Positions 1-12,395 of a stretch of DNA of 64,000 nt are shown here, piece after piece. Positions within the stretch are counted from its first letter, which is position 1. Every line of letters begins with the position of its first letter. A program made the translations under genes and the position numbers. Origin of the DNA: Xiphias gladius (lineage: Eukaryota; Chordata; Actinopteri; Istiophoriformes; Xiphiidae). The notes under the pieces are model-generated. The model saw nothing but the letters and a program-made list of their open reading frames with translations, was not told where the DNA came from and searched no databases. Location: NCBI RefSeq assembly GCF_016859285.1, contig NC_053421.1:5895600-5959599 (forward strand), in the 5' to 3' direction.

Positions 1-3000
1 ACAAGGGTTCAAAACTCTGAATAATGTTTTGCTTTCAACATCACCAGTGACATATGGTTGTGTGCTTGCTGCTGATGCCAAATATGCTAACCTCTGCGTC
101 ATAAACTGTCAAGCAATGTTGACTCCACACAGGATAACAGAGCACAGGTCTCAGTACTGGGTGAGTGGTTAGACTCTAATCTGTTAATGCCAACGACGAA
201 ACGTCTGAGCAACTCAATACAGTAACAAACTGTACAGACGCGTTTTGTTATGGCCATCAATAAAATTTTAGTTTAATTTCAATTTTACAAGGAATTTTTT
301 TCTGTCTGCCTAGTACGTCAAACAACTCTAAAAATTACAGTACTGTGGCCTCATTGCCTGTTGCTAAGTAGAAGATGCCAGCCAGAGGCACAAGTCACAG
401 TTATAGAATTTTTTACTGTCAACTTTGGCACAAGTTGCTGCAGTGATCCAAAAATAATCCAGATAATGGAATAATAAATATTGTATTTCCAAGGTTAAAA
501 AAGATCTTCAGAGTAACATAATTTTATGCTCAGTCATTGGATGTTTCTCAGATGAATGCTCCTTGTCTTAACAATTAACCTTTTTTTCCAGAATAATATC
601 TACTTTTTGTAGAGATGATTCAATCAGGAGTGTTTCATGCCCATCTATCCCACAGAAGTACTCCATCAGCCAGAAACCTAATACTGTCCATGCAGAAAAT
701 AAATAGAACTTTTACCTCTGGAACCCAACATCTCAACACCCAATACAGCCACAGAAAATATCTCCTCCTACCTCAACACTATATTGCAAAAAAAGTCAAG
801 CAAGCCACTCCAGCATTTACAATGCCTGTTCTAGTTTAAGAATAAGTGTAATGGATAATATACCGAAAACTATACATTCAAGGATTGCTGTTAACTTTTA
901 ACACAGTCTGCTCTATCCTTTTTCAAAGTGTTCACCCTAATTTAATTGCTTGGCTATTGTGGTTCATTGGAAATCTGCAGCGCAAACAATGAAGAAGGTA
1001 ATTGGACATTTATTTCCTAAAGATTAACCTTCCACACTCGCATCAAATACAGAATGACAATCTTCTTTATGACAAACTGGCACCTGTTCTGATGAATGCC
1101 CTCATTCAACCTCAAATGAAAGGACATCAACAAATGCCAAAAGGCATTTTGGAATGCAAGGCAATTGCATTCTTATCTGACTGCAGAAAACTCATCTCTA
1201 GTCGTAAGTGTAAATGCTTTACGGATCAGGCAAGAAGAATTTAAATACAATTAACATGTTAATGTCGGGTCTAAACATAAAAATATTGTTACAAATCTTA
1301 CTGATGAATGCACAAAAACAAGAGACAAGTTCTTAAATTATAAGCACTGCCCCTGTTACTTTCCTCTGGATCACTGTGGGTGAGATACAAATGGTACAGG
1401 AAAATAGAATTGGCCATTCCACTGTGCTAAACTAATGTGTCTAAGCAAACTTCAGTTAGGTCAAACAAACCACTATCATTTGGTTGAGGAAATCTGATCA
1501 GATGTACATGCCAGGCAAGTGCTTCTAATGAGCCAAGCTGGACCAACCCTTTTTATTTCAGATAGAAACACTTATCTGCTCTGACAACTGCAAGTTCCTT
1601 CATGGGGAAAAGAGAGAAGGGGGCCTCCCAGCAGCACATGGTGATTGGGGCATGCAAAGGCATGCATGCCTGGGGATGAAACAGCCATGACCTCTTCAAG
1701 GAACCGATGGGTCCACACCATCAAGATGTATGAGTGGCATTTTCAATAAGTAATCAGCAGTGTAAACTGAGCTTTCCTTACATCCAGACCAAGGCTGGTC
1801 CCCCAGAGTTAAATAGCACACCAACCTGCAAAATGGTTCAAATATTCTGAGCCTATATCCAGTTCTTAATCTCAAGGTCATTCTAAAAAAACACTGACTT
1901 CTCAACCTCTTTGTCTTTAAGTAGAACGGCTCATTAATCAGTTCAATCTCAATGGATGATATAAATAGGTTTATCATAAAATCAGGTTCTTCTAAAATAC
2001 AGGTCGCACACAATTTCCTGGACCTTTCCATCAACTACTACTGACTAATGATCTCTTCAGTTTTTACATTTCGGACAGAAATCCCATTTAACGCAGCGTG
2101 ATGCACGCCAGAAGCATGTCACTACTAACAATACTGTGTGCAATCAAATTTACTCTGCGTGTATGCTGTAGCTACTTGGTGTCTGGGTAATGATGAAAAA
2201 AATAATTAAAACGTGATCACGTGAACCCTGAAGAATCCAGCATCCATCTTACACACTTTATAAGCCTTGACTTGTCTCCTTATTAAAGTCGATAACAGGA
2301 TTAATGGGAATGCAGTGTTGCTAACTCTGCTTCACTTCATATTTTAGACATTTATCTCCGTGTGCAATGTTAAAAACGGACAAATGAGGTAATCGTTTGC
2401 GATTATGTTAGCAAGTCAATTGTATCATTAAACTTTCAGAAACATCCTGTCATGAAAGACCCTGGAATACAAATATTTGGCTTTGTCAAGAGCGTGGTAG
2501 CGAATTAGCTTGCTAGCATTAGCAGCTAGCTATCAGTTAGCTGACGTTAGCTACTTCATTGATCATGATAATCAACGAGACGCCCACAAAACAAAAACTG
2601 ACACATGTCAAATGGGTGTATGTGCAATTTATACACGAAAACTCGCAATTTTTTTTAACAACGTTGTGTTTTACGACCTTTATTTCCCTCTCTTTTCCCC
2701 ATCCCCCAACCCGCATTGTCTATCTCAACTTTGACTGAGAGCCAATCCTTCTACACAACCAAGGAAACAGTCTGTTAGTGTTAGCTATCCGACCAATAGC
2801 CAGTTAACGGGCTAGCAACTAGCAGTGGATCGACTGTTTAGGTAGCAGCAAGCTAACGAGGATTGTTCAAGATGCCGGGCCTTGTTTCAACCCTGGGGGT
2901 GGTCATTTAAATAATTAAAACCCGAATCCACACGCATGACAATGTCAACATCGTTGATAAATACAGCATAACCCCTATATACCATAACTCGCACATAAAT

Positions 3001-3042
3001 ATTGATATAAATTCTTCTTTTCCACGGGCCGTAACAAAATAC
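1..3042 (-). other. ubr5 intron 1 (5' part)
   Basis: Intronic on the minus strand, starting at the donor at 3042. I looked for the expected second UBR5 exon and did not find it. The part next to exon 1 (about 2500-2860) is rich in GCTAGC/GTTAGCT motifs, as also seen near the azin1 first exon. The remainder is AT-rich unique-looking sequence. The short open frames at 615-839, 1002-1244 and 1696-2034 resemble no protein I know and have no splice context. Confidence 0.6.
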
Positions 3043-3104
3043 CTGTCATTGAGCTGATCCTCGGTCCCGGGCAACGGGTGAACCACGAAGTGTATAGATG
3101 TCAT
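3043..3104 (-). CDS. ubr5: UBR5 E3 ubiquitin ligase, first coding exon only (partial gene)
   Basis: The minus strand reads [20 protein letters not shown] from the ATG at 3104, then two bases (AG) before a donor (AG|GTATTTT) after 3043. This 20-residue start matches the UBR5/EDD N-terminus I know, and the split AG codon fits the next residue, Arg. UBR5 is a large HECT-type nuclear E3 ligase with UBA, UBR-box, PABC/MLLE and HECT domains. None of those is in the window, because exon 2 was not found in 1-3042 and must lie further left. The frame stays open to 2907 on the intronic side, but that extension is intron read-through. Identity rests on a short but exact match plus synteny with klf10 and azin1. 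Confidence 0.88.
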
Positions 3105-3244
3105 GGGGTCAATCCAAAATCACACACAAACGTGTGGAAGATGTGGAAATTGTTATTCTTTCGATAACTGTATATATGTGGATTCATAGGAATCGTTTAA
3201 TGGCGAAAAACCTCGAGTTCAGATCCCAGCCTCCTCACCAACAT

Positions 3245-3255
3245 GCCGCCATCTT
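3245..3255 (-). promoter_or_regulatory. YY1-type site in the ubr5 leader/promoter
   Basis: The minus strand reads AAGATGGCGGC, a full match to the YY1 consensus in its downstream-promoter orientation, about 140 bases before the ubr5 start codon. In vertebrates this orientation is typical just downstream of transcription starts of housekeeping genes, so the ubr5 start site probably lies near 3255-3300. The motif is seen directly; start-site placement is inference. Two short upstream AUGs follow: one inside the motif (stops after five codons) and one at 3244 (15 codons, stop at 3197-3199). Confidence 0.55.
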
Positions 3256-6200
3256 AACTCTACCAAGCTTCTTCTCTGTGTGTTGATTAGTACACATGCA
3301 GCCCCTCCGCTGGTTGGACCTCGAGCGCAAACAGGAAATGTGTTCAATTGGACGGGACTGGCCTCAAGAAGAAAGGCAAGACTAGTGCAATCACAAATAC
3401 TACACTTTGACACTCCAGAGTCTTTGTTTTCACGCAGTTCATCCGATGCATCTTTGTTTATTTGCATTTGCAAGCACCTGCAGTAATTTGCAGGTCAGCT
3501 GCTGCACTATGAAAGGGTTAAATATTGCTAGGTTGTCTCTTTACAAGCTAAGACAATAGAATACAAAAAGCTAAGACAATAGGAATCAAAAAACAAGCTT
3601 GATTGATTATGCAGGGGTCGCAAGACTTAAGATATCTACAAAAAAGTGTGCTTTTCGTGCATTAACAAAAAAGCGCAGTAAACAATTCCACATGCTATTT
3701 CACCAGTCAAAACTTGAAATAATGCACCAATTTATTTAGAATTGTTCTATTATTCTGTGCTTCCTTTTTACGCAATTTGTTTTTATTAGTTAAATTACCG
3801 AGGAGGTTACATTTTTTCATTTTTATTTTTATTCTGTTTGATACATTTTTTTACACAAAGTAATCTTGCAGGATATTTCATATTACAGTTTTATTAGCTT
3901 TTACAGAACAATCAGGCTCGTGCATTAACATTTCATATATACATGGATAAATAATACTATGATGACAGCCATATTGTTATAGGATAAACAATTAGATTAT
4001 CAGTTTATATGTAATGATGCATGGGGACGTTTCTGGCTAAAAGTAAGTATACAAAAACCACAATTCTTTGACCAACCAAGATATTAGTAATTATATTAAT
4101 TGGTATTATGTCACCAAATCTTGAGGGAACAACATGTTTTTTGGCATATAATCAGCACCACTCAGGGAATGGCAAAATTCATGTGGGACCATCATATGAT
4201 ACTGCTAGTCTTACACTAGAATTATATTTAAAACTGAACCAACTTAAATCTGAGCTCTATGAATGGAAGAGAACTGTGTTCGTGTTGGGCTCCCTACCAT
4301 GAAAAATTCTCTCAGGATGTAATGTGCCCACATTATTTAAACCCTGTGAAGCTCAGGGAATTATTGAAACAACAGTGATGCAAGCGTGCTCCTCTTGTTC
4401 AGGAATTAAAAAAGGTAGGGCACACAGAAATGTGGGCTCAAGGTCAAACTCAAATTGACTAAAGAAAAGTCTTTGAGCAGTGCTTGATTCTTGGCCTGCT
4501 GGATGTGAGAAGGGTTACTGGCCTAGATATGGCAGCCATTAGGAAGAGGAGGGGACGCCACACAGCATGGATTAAATGATGATATCTGATAGCTCCAATA
4601 TACTGAAAATCCAGAGTTTTATGTCCTATGCTAAAGTATTCTTCAATATAATGCCCTTTTGTAAAAAAATAATAATAAAAAAATAAAAAAAATATGTTCA
4701 TCTTTATGCTGATACCATTGACAAATGGTAGAGAAAATAAAAAGCAGTCTCAAAAGATAGTTCTTTAGACTGCTCTAATTAAGTGTTTTGATGTAAATCG
4801 AAATCAAAAGGATATGGAGCTAATCTTTTGGTTTTCTTTCTCATCTACAGGCTAATCCTATAAAGCTTTTGTCTTTTTACACCAGCAGATGGCAGGGTTT
4901 ACCTTTATAATAAGATCAGAATTAGTCCCAGAGAGCCATACAAAACTGGAAAGTATCTTGTTGCTTTCCTGCACTGCTACTCAGAGAAGGCTATTTGCCA
5001 TAAGAGAAAATTGATGTGTGCGCGTGGAGACATATACACACAGAGAGAAACAGCGGTAGATAGCTCCAGAGCTCAGTAACTTGCTGGGATAACCTATTGT
5101 AAAATATCTTTAAATCAAAATACGCTGTTAAAATCTGAAATGAAGTATTATACAGAAAAAAAAACCTTTTTCACTGGCCCATTTCTCGTTCCTCATTTAT
5201 CTGTCATCTGCAGCACAAGTTCCCACTTAGATAAAGCAAAGAGAATTTGAACCAAATGACTTGTTGTTACACTATTCCTGCATGCTGACTTGCAGTCACA
5301 TTGTCATGACTTCAACTGAACTAATGTTTAGTAACCTTTCAAGTGTAGATGTAGAATAGAATGAGAAAAATGTTACATAAACTGAAGATCTTTTTCATTA
5401 AACAATCTTTATTTAAATAAAATTGAACCAAATTGTATGTGTTTTAGTTTTTTTTTTTACACAATACACAATTTTAGGCAGTGTCATTTATATGAGAAAT
5501 GATGTTTGAGTGTCTAGTGACTTTCAATATTAAGTTAAAATAAGGATGTTGTTAGTAACAAGTTTAAATATAAGGCAATACAGCAGATATCATTATTTGA
5601 ATAATGTGTATAGTGTATAGTTTCATTAGTTCCACTGGTCTTACTTTCTTCTGCAATTGCCACATGTCATGTAACCAGCAGAGACAAAAGTCTAGGATTT
5701 TTTTCTCTGTTTACTGAGTTCAACACAGAGGTTAATGAAGCCAGTTCCGTTACCCTCCATAAAACCCTGTAAACTTGTTTCAAGAGTGAAGTCAAACAAA
5801 ACCCCCAGAAATCTCCAGAGCTATTTTTAGGTAGCTGGGCACTGGGTTATCAAATAACCTCTGGTGTTGTTAGATATGGGTACAAAGATTCAGAGCCAGG
5901 AAACTGCACTATCATCAGAGCAAGGTTAGTGGATTTGGAGAGTTTAGGAAATGAGTACATTTCAGGCTGAAATTTGTAATTTAATTCAAGTATGCCTTCA
6001 AAACAGATAAAACATACAAGGTGAAGAGTTTCTATTTAATAAGGTGAATAAAGTGTTTGAGCTGTTTCTCTTTTTTAAAATCCATTTTAATTCAGTGTCT
6101 TACATTCCACCAGAGAGACCCAAGTCTAAACCATCACCACTGATTGGTTATTGAACAATCTTCCACATTCATAGATCGGTGGAATCGGCACCGGCTCCTG

Positions 6201-6983
6201 TCAGTCAGGTCCCAGCTACGAGTATATGTTATTCTCAGTGAGGTAACACGATCACTAGCTGGAGAGTAAGACTTTAAAATAACTCCTCCTAGTGCTGGCT
6301 GTGACATATCTGTACAGGTCCTGGGCAGCACCGTGAGGGGGTAATTCTCCAGGCCCTGGGCACAAACCCTCTGCTCCAAACGCCCAGTCACAGACGCTGA
6401 ACAGCTTAAAGGGCATTATGTTGGTCTGCAAGCATATGAGGAATATGAAGTGCTGAGCTGTTCCTGGCTGCTGTCTTTTAAGAGGCTTTTACTTTTTGGA
6501 AAGAGACAAACATCCATTCCTGTATTGGCAAAAGCAAAGAGTGAGTCTGCGTTGGCGCCGTCTCACTTGCCATTCAACAACAAAACTGGCTGATGTATGG
6601 GCAGCTGTAACTTCTGGGGCCACACTGCCACTAAATTCTAATAAAATCCATTGGTCCATTGCACAATACAGTGAGGATGTTGTAAAGTTCTGCTCAAAAG
6701 GGCATGGCTATTTTAACAACTGACCAAGAAACTGGGTCTCTGTTGCGTCATTCTAATAAAACTAGGGCAACCTGATTGGCCAAAGACCAGTAACATGGCA
6801 CAGAATCCATGGGTCGTGACCACTCACTTTGCAATGTTGTTAGCTTGATAATCCAGTTGAAAGAGATAAAGAGACTGAACCATACTAGACCGAAGCCATT
6901 ATTGCAGAGGTCATTTCATAATTTATTTTACATAATCCATTGTAAAAGAAAGATCTACAATACGAAGTATTATATTTTTTGGT

Positions 6984-7117
6984 TTAAAGCAGCACAAATC
7001 AGTATTTCAATAAGCCTTTTTCCACACCTGTAGAGGGTGATAAAATGTCAACTGTCTGACCTCAGCTAGTTCTGCTGCCCCCAAGTGGCCAAAGAAAATC
7101 AATGAATGCAACTTTAA
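6984..7117. mobile_element. Short MITE-like element, internally deleted copy
   Basis: Starts TTAAAGCAGCACAAATCA and ends AATGAATGCAACTTTAA, so the ends are imperfect inverted repeats. Both ends resemble those of the 511-base element at 54637-55147 (TTAAAGCTGCACTAATCA at the start; the inner 3' segment CCCCCAAGTGGCCAA here against CCTCCAAGTAGCCAA there). This copy is 134 bases, best explained as an internal deletion derivative of a non-autonomous DNA transposon. No transposase is encoded. Confidence 0.6.
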
Positions 7118-8887
7118 GCCTGCGCATGCTTTCACTGAGGTTTTGTCAGTAGCAGAGCCAAAGCCATTCTTTATAGTAACACCAGACACAAATCAAGGTA
7201 AGACATTTTCAGATCCTACACATGGTAGCTTTAAATATGCCTCAAGGAAATGAATACATTAATTTGACATTTTAATAATTCCCATCCTCAAGGCACATCA
7301 GATAAGGGGAACTCCAGCAATTTAGTATTGCGCTTCCATAAAGTTGGGAGACATGCAAGAGACAGACTGAAAAAGAATGAAGTGTAGCAGAGGCTCATCT
7401 CATCTTTCATTAGATCTTCCTTGCCTGTTAAATGGCCACATCTTTCAAATTGTATGCCCCCATTTTATAACACAAGTTTCCTGACATATATTTTAAGAAT
7501 CATGCCTAATTCAAGATAAATCAGATGACCTTTTCTACCATTTTAGAAAGGTACCACCAGAGTCACAGAAGCCTCTGTACAGCTGTTTACACAGGCCAGT
7601 GCTCTCCATGGTGAGCAAACTGACCTTTATGTGTAAAAACTGGTGTTACAGCAGCAGCCCCTTTAATTGCTGCTGTAACATGATAGAATATGATGTATAA
7701 GTCAATTCAACACTCCAACATGTTACGTACAGAGGTATGAACAAAGTGTTGATGACAGCTTTATGAAAACTGGCAAAATCAGCGGAACTTAAGGAAATAG
7801 AAAAAATAACATTTAAAATATTTGGTATGAGAATAATAACACATAAAACATTTTTAAAAGCGACATTCTCTGAATGTTACATTCTTTGATCTTTGGTTTT
7901 AAACTACACATTTTAGAAAAGCTATAACAGAAGAAGTAGGTACAGAAAGTGTCTGAAAATAGAAGAAGAATTACATTGTAAAAGATGTAAAAAAAAAAAA
8001 AAAAAAAAACTGTTCCAAAAAGCATTTAAGCAAGCATTTTTCATTTAAAGAGATAATGTTTCTGCACAATGCACTGTACTACATAATATAAATATCAATT
8101 AGGGGCCTTTTGAATAGTAGATAAATTGCCTACAATTTGTGATAAGGGGCACTTCCTCAACAAAGTCTAAACAAAGGTTTCAGTTTAAACTTAAAGCTGG
8201 AATTAAGATGTAAAGATGTTTAAGATGTTACACTTAACATTTAAGGATATATGGATTGTAAAAAACAAAACAAAAACATAAATAAATACTGAATTATTTC
8301 ATTTTCTCACTTGCACCCAGACTTTTCTCTTTTACCAACTCATTCCTTGATATGCTTTTGAGGAACATCCCACAGTGCCAGACACAGTCAGTGTCTGTGT
8401 GTGTGTATTTCACCATTGTGTGTCTACAGCCGGCCTTTTGTTCTGGTCCTCTGTGCTGTGCAGGAAGGTCTAGACAGCTGACACTTACCTAATCCACAGG
8501 GCTGCCTGAGGCCATCTCCTGTTGGCTGACCTCTTTCTCCCACAAAGGACAAGAGGGCTGCTAACTGAGTAGCATTCAGAGTAAAAAGGAAAAAAAAAAA
8601 GCAAAGGCAAGAAAGTGAGGTCTAATTCAACTTCAGCAATTTTGTCACTTGCATCTTCCAATTTACCAGAGGAGGAATGGATGCTCAAAGGAAATTCTAA
8701 ACGAAGAAAAGAAATCCCTCTCGTATAAACCAAAAATAAAAAATGAAGTCATTACCACGAGCAGTGTTTATTAGGTTTAATTGCATCACGCGACCATTTT
8801 AAGCTAAAGTATCTATTGTTTCAAATCCATTAAAATATTTCATCCTTTTGTTATTACTCAACAAGGTTTGGTGCATTTCTCGTTCAT

Positions 8888-9175
8888 TCATCTCTCTTTT
8901 TCTCGCATGAGTCTTTTAACTTGTTTCAGTGCTTCGCTGTCTGCTATCATTTCATTGTTAAAGTCCTTTCTGTGACGCTGCTGAATAAATAAATGTAAGC
9001 TGTTGCCGACAAATATTGCTGGAGCGGCTTCATCCCTCTGAAGGAATGAGTTCAAGACCTGGTACATAAAAGCATCAAAAAGGTCTAGCAGCATCCGGGA
9101 GACCTGCAGACGCGCACCTCTACTTAGTATCCGCCAAAACTTGCAAACCATTTCAGAAAATGTTTGTTGGGACAA
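8888..9175 (-). CDS. Unrecognised 95-residue open frame, possibly chance
   Basis: A minus-strand frame of 95 codons with mixed, protein-like composition: a Leu/Phe-rich middle followed by a charged C-terminus (ADSEALKQVKRLMREKER). I do not recognise the family. It has an ATG, a stop and no obvious intron; the frame upstream of the ATG (toward 9240) meets a stop. It sits 300-600 bases left of the klf10 promoter. It could be a single-exon fragment of a decayed mobile element, a terminal exon of an unknown gene, or chance. No supporting promoter or poly(A) signal was identified. Confidence 0.2.
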   Translation of the reverse strand: MSQQTFSEMVCKFWRILSRGARLQVSRMLLDLFDAFMYQVLNSFLQRDEAAPAIFVGNSLHLFIQQRHRKDFNNEMIADSEALKQVKRLMREKER

Positions 9176-9539
9176 ATTCTGGCAGTGACTTACGACAAGT
9201 GATGATTTAGTCAGTTACGCACCAAACTTGATGGGAAATTTTGTCCAGGGCTGAACCCCTAATTTTTGAAGCCATGACCTCAAAATGGAGCCTTTTCTGG
9301 ACAATATGTCTAATTTTAAAGCTACAAAATATGATGTTCAGTTGGGAGTAACCTATGTTAAGAACCTTCACTTTGCTTACAGATGATCACAGAGCAGCTA
9401 GTTTAAATTTCATCCCTCCAAAATATGATTAGTCATAATAGAAGATGTGTGTCTGCTCTGGTGGGGGGGGGGGGGGGCAAGAATGTTTTTCACACGCCCA
9501 TGCGGTTGTGTACCACGCTGCCTCCATGGTGCCGTCAGC

Positions 9540-9700
9540 CCCCGATCACGCGCCGAGGCCCTCTCCCATTGGCCCGTGCCTAACACACCTTTGCGAAGTA
9601 TTGGGCGTCGCGTTAGGCCGCGCCCCTCTTTTCCCCACCGCGTTTGAAACGATGAATGGGAACTAGGTCGAGGGGAAGAGTGGGAAACATCCAATTTCAG
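9540..9700 (+). promoter_or_regulatory. klf10 promoter, CpG-rich with CCAAT and GC boxes
   Basis: A local CpG-rich block in otherwise AT-rich DNA. It contains an inverted CCAAT box (CCCATTGGCC near 9566-9575), a second ATTGG at about 9600 and a GC-box-like core (GGCCGCGCCCCTC at about 9617-9629). It lies just upstream of the first klf10 exon, whose best donor is CT|GTAAGT at 9787. The exact start site is not known; KLF10 is known elsewhere as a TGF-beta-inducible early gene, but no SMAD cluster is claimed here. Confidence 0.5.
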
Positions 9701-10451
9701 GTCTCAAGTGGTCGCACAAGACGTAGGGACGAGTAGTCAGCGGTTGAACCGGGGTCCTCAACTGTTCACGCAGACTTAAGTAAGCTGTAAGTAGATTTCT
9801 TAAAATGTCTTCGGCGTCTTATACGACATTACTTTTCTCCTGATAACGTGAAGTGCTTTAGCTAAGTTAAATGATGACAATTTTTTTTTTCTCTTTTTAA
9901 TATCAATGGTTGTCAAGCACTTTTAAAAAGCGGCTCGTCCAGGTAACACCACAAGCTCATTACTTGGCCCCCCAGCCTCGCACGTGATGGCTGCTGAGGA
10001 CCGTGGCCATAGCTGTGTGCTCTGGGTGTTTGTGGTGGTCAGGTCAGGGAGGGGGCGGTTGAGGTGCTGTGTGGCTGTTTGTGTAAGCGGAACAGTTGGT
10101 GCTCTTGTCCCCCGTGGAAGTAGGTGAAAGGGCCCCAGTGCTGAAGAGCAGCGGCTGATCATGCTCACTTCACATGCTCCTCTACATCCTCTGTATGTGT
10201 GGATGAATGGCAAAATCAATAGGCTTTAAAACATTGCTCGAATGTTGCTGAGATGCTGAGACGAGGACGTCTGCTTACATAATGTAAGGATAATTGTATG
10301 TAAATCCTCAAACCCAGCACAGTGACAACGGGTGTATTTAAGAAAAGTTCACTACAGGACTATATCGGGCTATGTATTGAAAGGCATCATCTGAATCTCA
10401 TGAAAGAACACTGCCCTGCGCTCATTTTCGCTCCTGTGCCAGATTTACAAC

Positions 10452-12395
10452 ATGGAATCTGAGGAGCTCCACTCAAACATCCCGAGTGAACTCCAGCCTG
10501 CTCCTATGGGTGCAGGTGACATGGAGGCTGTGGAGGCTCTGATGTCCATGACTAAGCACTGGAAAAGCAGGAACTTCAGACTCAGACACTTCAGACCCCT
10601 GACTCCGTCCTCAGACTGCTCAGAGGACGACTCTGTCCCCCTGGGGTCTGGTGTGCTACAGGATTCTCATTTGGTGAGTGACCCATACGGGCTACGAGTT
10701 GTCATGTTTGGGCAAAGTTTTTTGCGATCCTGTGGCTTTAAGCACAAGATTATTTTGAATTGTTGTCCATGCTATGCCGCTAGCTACGAAGGCCATATGA
10801 TAAGCGTTTTTTCTTTTTTCTTTTAGCAGCGATTTAAAAGAACATAACTATTTTTCAAGCTTGAGTTCATCAATAAAAAAATATAAAAAATGAATAACCT
10901 TCCTTTCCTCTCAGTGTATGACGCCACCGTACAGCCCACCCCACTGTGAGGCCACCCATCCACCCTCGGCAGCAACCTTGCATCAACTTGCACTAGCTGG
11001 AAGTCCGACCTGGCAGCCAGCATTAGAGACACATCTGCACACGCAGACTGCTGCTTCTCAGCAGAGGTTCCAGTGCACCAGTGTAATCCGCCATACCGCA
11101 GATGGCCGGCACTGCTGCTGTAGCGTCCATCCTGTCTCAAAAGAAGACAGACTCGGTCGAGTTCATACAAAAGACTCTAAAAGAGATTTGAACTCTGAAG
11201 ATGGGCAAAAAACTAGAGACTCTGAGAGGATTATTATAATGCACTCTGACTCTAGGGCTGCCACGCCACAGAAGCCTTTAACTGCGACTTTGCCAAATGT
11301 GGCTGAGGACAGCCAGACTCAGATGAGTCTTTCAGGCCCAGATGATGAATCAAACACACCTCAGTCTTGCGCCTCCGCCCCAGCTGGTGTTAATGGAGTC
11401 TCCCCCGTGCCCGTCTACTGCCAGTTTCTCTCTGTCTCTTCTCTTTCCGCCGCTGTTGTGCAAAAGCCCGTCACAGCCTCTGAGAGTCAGAGGCAACACA
11501 CACCGCAATGTGTAAGTGCCGCATCAGCAGCCTCAACTCTGCACACACATCAACAACAGCAGCACAAACAACAACTTGCTCTACTGCAGCCACAAACCCA
11601 AGCAGCTTCTTCTGCCCAGGTCTTCCTCCTTGGGGGTCAGGTTGCAAAAGGACCCCTAATGCTCCTTGTCCCTCAGCCGGCTATTCCTACTGTCTACGTT
11701 CAGCCAGCGCTGGTGACATCTGGTGGCACCAAGTTACCAGCCATCGCCCCCGCACCTGGTCGTACCCTGTTGGAGCAAAGGCAAAGTCCACTGCAGCCAG
11801 AGTTGTCCCGTGTTCGCAGTCACGTCTGTCCCCATGAGGTATGCAGGAAGACCTACTTCAAGAGCTCCCACCTCAAGGCCCACATGAGGACACACACAGG
11901 TATGAGATGAAGGATATGAATACGAAATTGTACTGTACTTGTAGCGTCAAGAAAGTATGTGGATTTTAATTATGTATTTCAGGCAATATCAGCATCTTGC
12001 GCAGACAACAAATTGAAAGAAGTAAAAATAATCCATAGTCATGAAAAGAGATGAGGCATCAGATGTTCCTCAGTGCACGGCTCAAAGTCCTCAATTTCCA
12101 CTTCACTGTCCTTGTCACACCAGGTGAGAAGCCCTTCAGATGCAAGTGGGAGGGCTGTGAGAGGCGATTCGCTCGCTCTGATGAGCTGTCTCGCCACCGA
12201 CGGACCCACACAGGAGAAAAGAAGTTTGTCTGCCCCATGTGCCTCAGCCGCTTCATGCGCAGTGACCACCTGGCCAAGCACACCCGTAGACACCTAGCAG
12301 CAAGGAAGACGCCCTGCTGGCAGTTAGGGGTCACCCAAGCTGCTGAGCTCACTGCTTCCACAGCACTCTGTCTCTCCATGTCAAACTCTCTGTGA
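10452..12395 (+). CDS. klf10: Krueppel-like factor 10 (TIEG1-type), complete coding region
   Basis: Coding exons 10452-10673, 10915-11899 and 12124-12395 join in phase to 492 residues (human KLF10 480). The acceptor before the ATG (AG|ATTTACAACATGG) and in-frame stops in the preceding noncoding exon support this start. Residues 24-37 ([14 protein letters not shown]) are the Sin3-interacting repression helix of TIEG proteins. [16 protein letters not shown] and [10 protein letters not shown] match conserved KLF10 repression segments. Three C2H2 fingers close the protein (about 376-467): CPHEVC...H, CKWEGC...H and CPMC...H, with the KLF linkers TGEKPF and TGEKKF. The intron splits the Gly codon of the first linker. 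It should bind GC/CACCC boxes in the nucleus and repress transcription. KLF11 is the alternative; synteny with ubr5/azin1 and the TSVIRHTAD match favour KLF10. Confidence 0.93.

Larger units (their letters stand above)
3300..9440. other. Intergenic region between divergent ubr5 and klf10
   Basis: About 6 kb between the ubr5 promoter and the klf10 promoter. AT-rich, with homopolymer tracts (A run at 7988-8009) and one short inverted-repeat element at 6984-7117. No exon of a recognised gene was found. Human has the sperm gene ODF1 between UBR5 and KLF10; nothing like it is visible here. One unexplained minus-strand frame at 8888-9175 is listed separately. Confidence 0.6.

Noticed and set aside
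2907..3042. Continuation of the UBR5 frame past exon 1
   Set aside because: The sequence leaves the UBR5 match exactly at an AG|GTATTT donor, so the rest is intron read-through.
11508..11837. Second open frame inside klf10 exon 3
   Set aside because: Shadow of the KLF10 frame; only the KLF10 frame shows conserved motifs and joins across splice sites.
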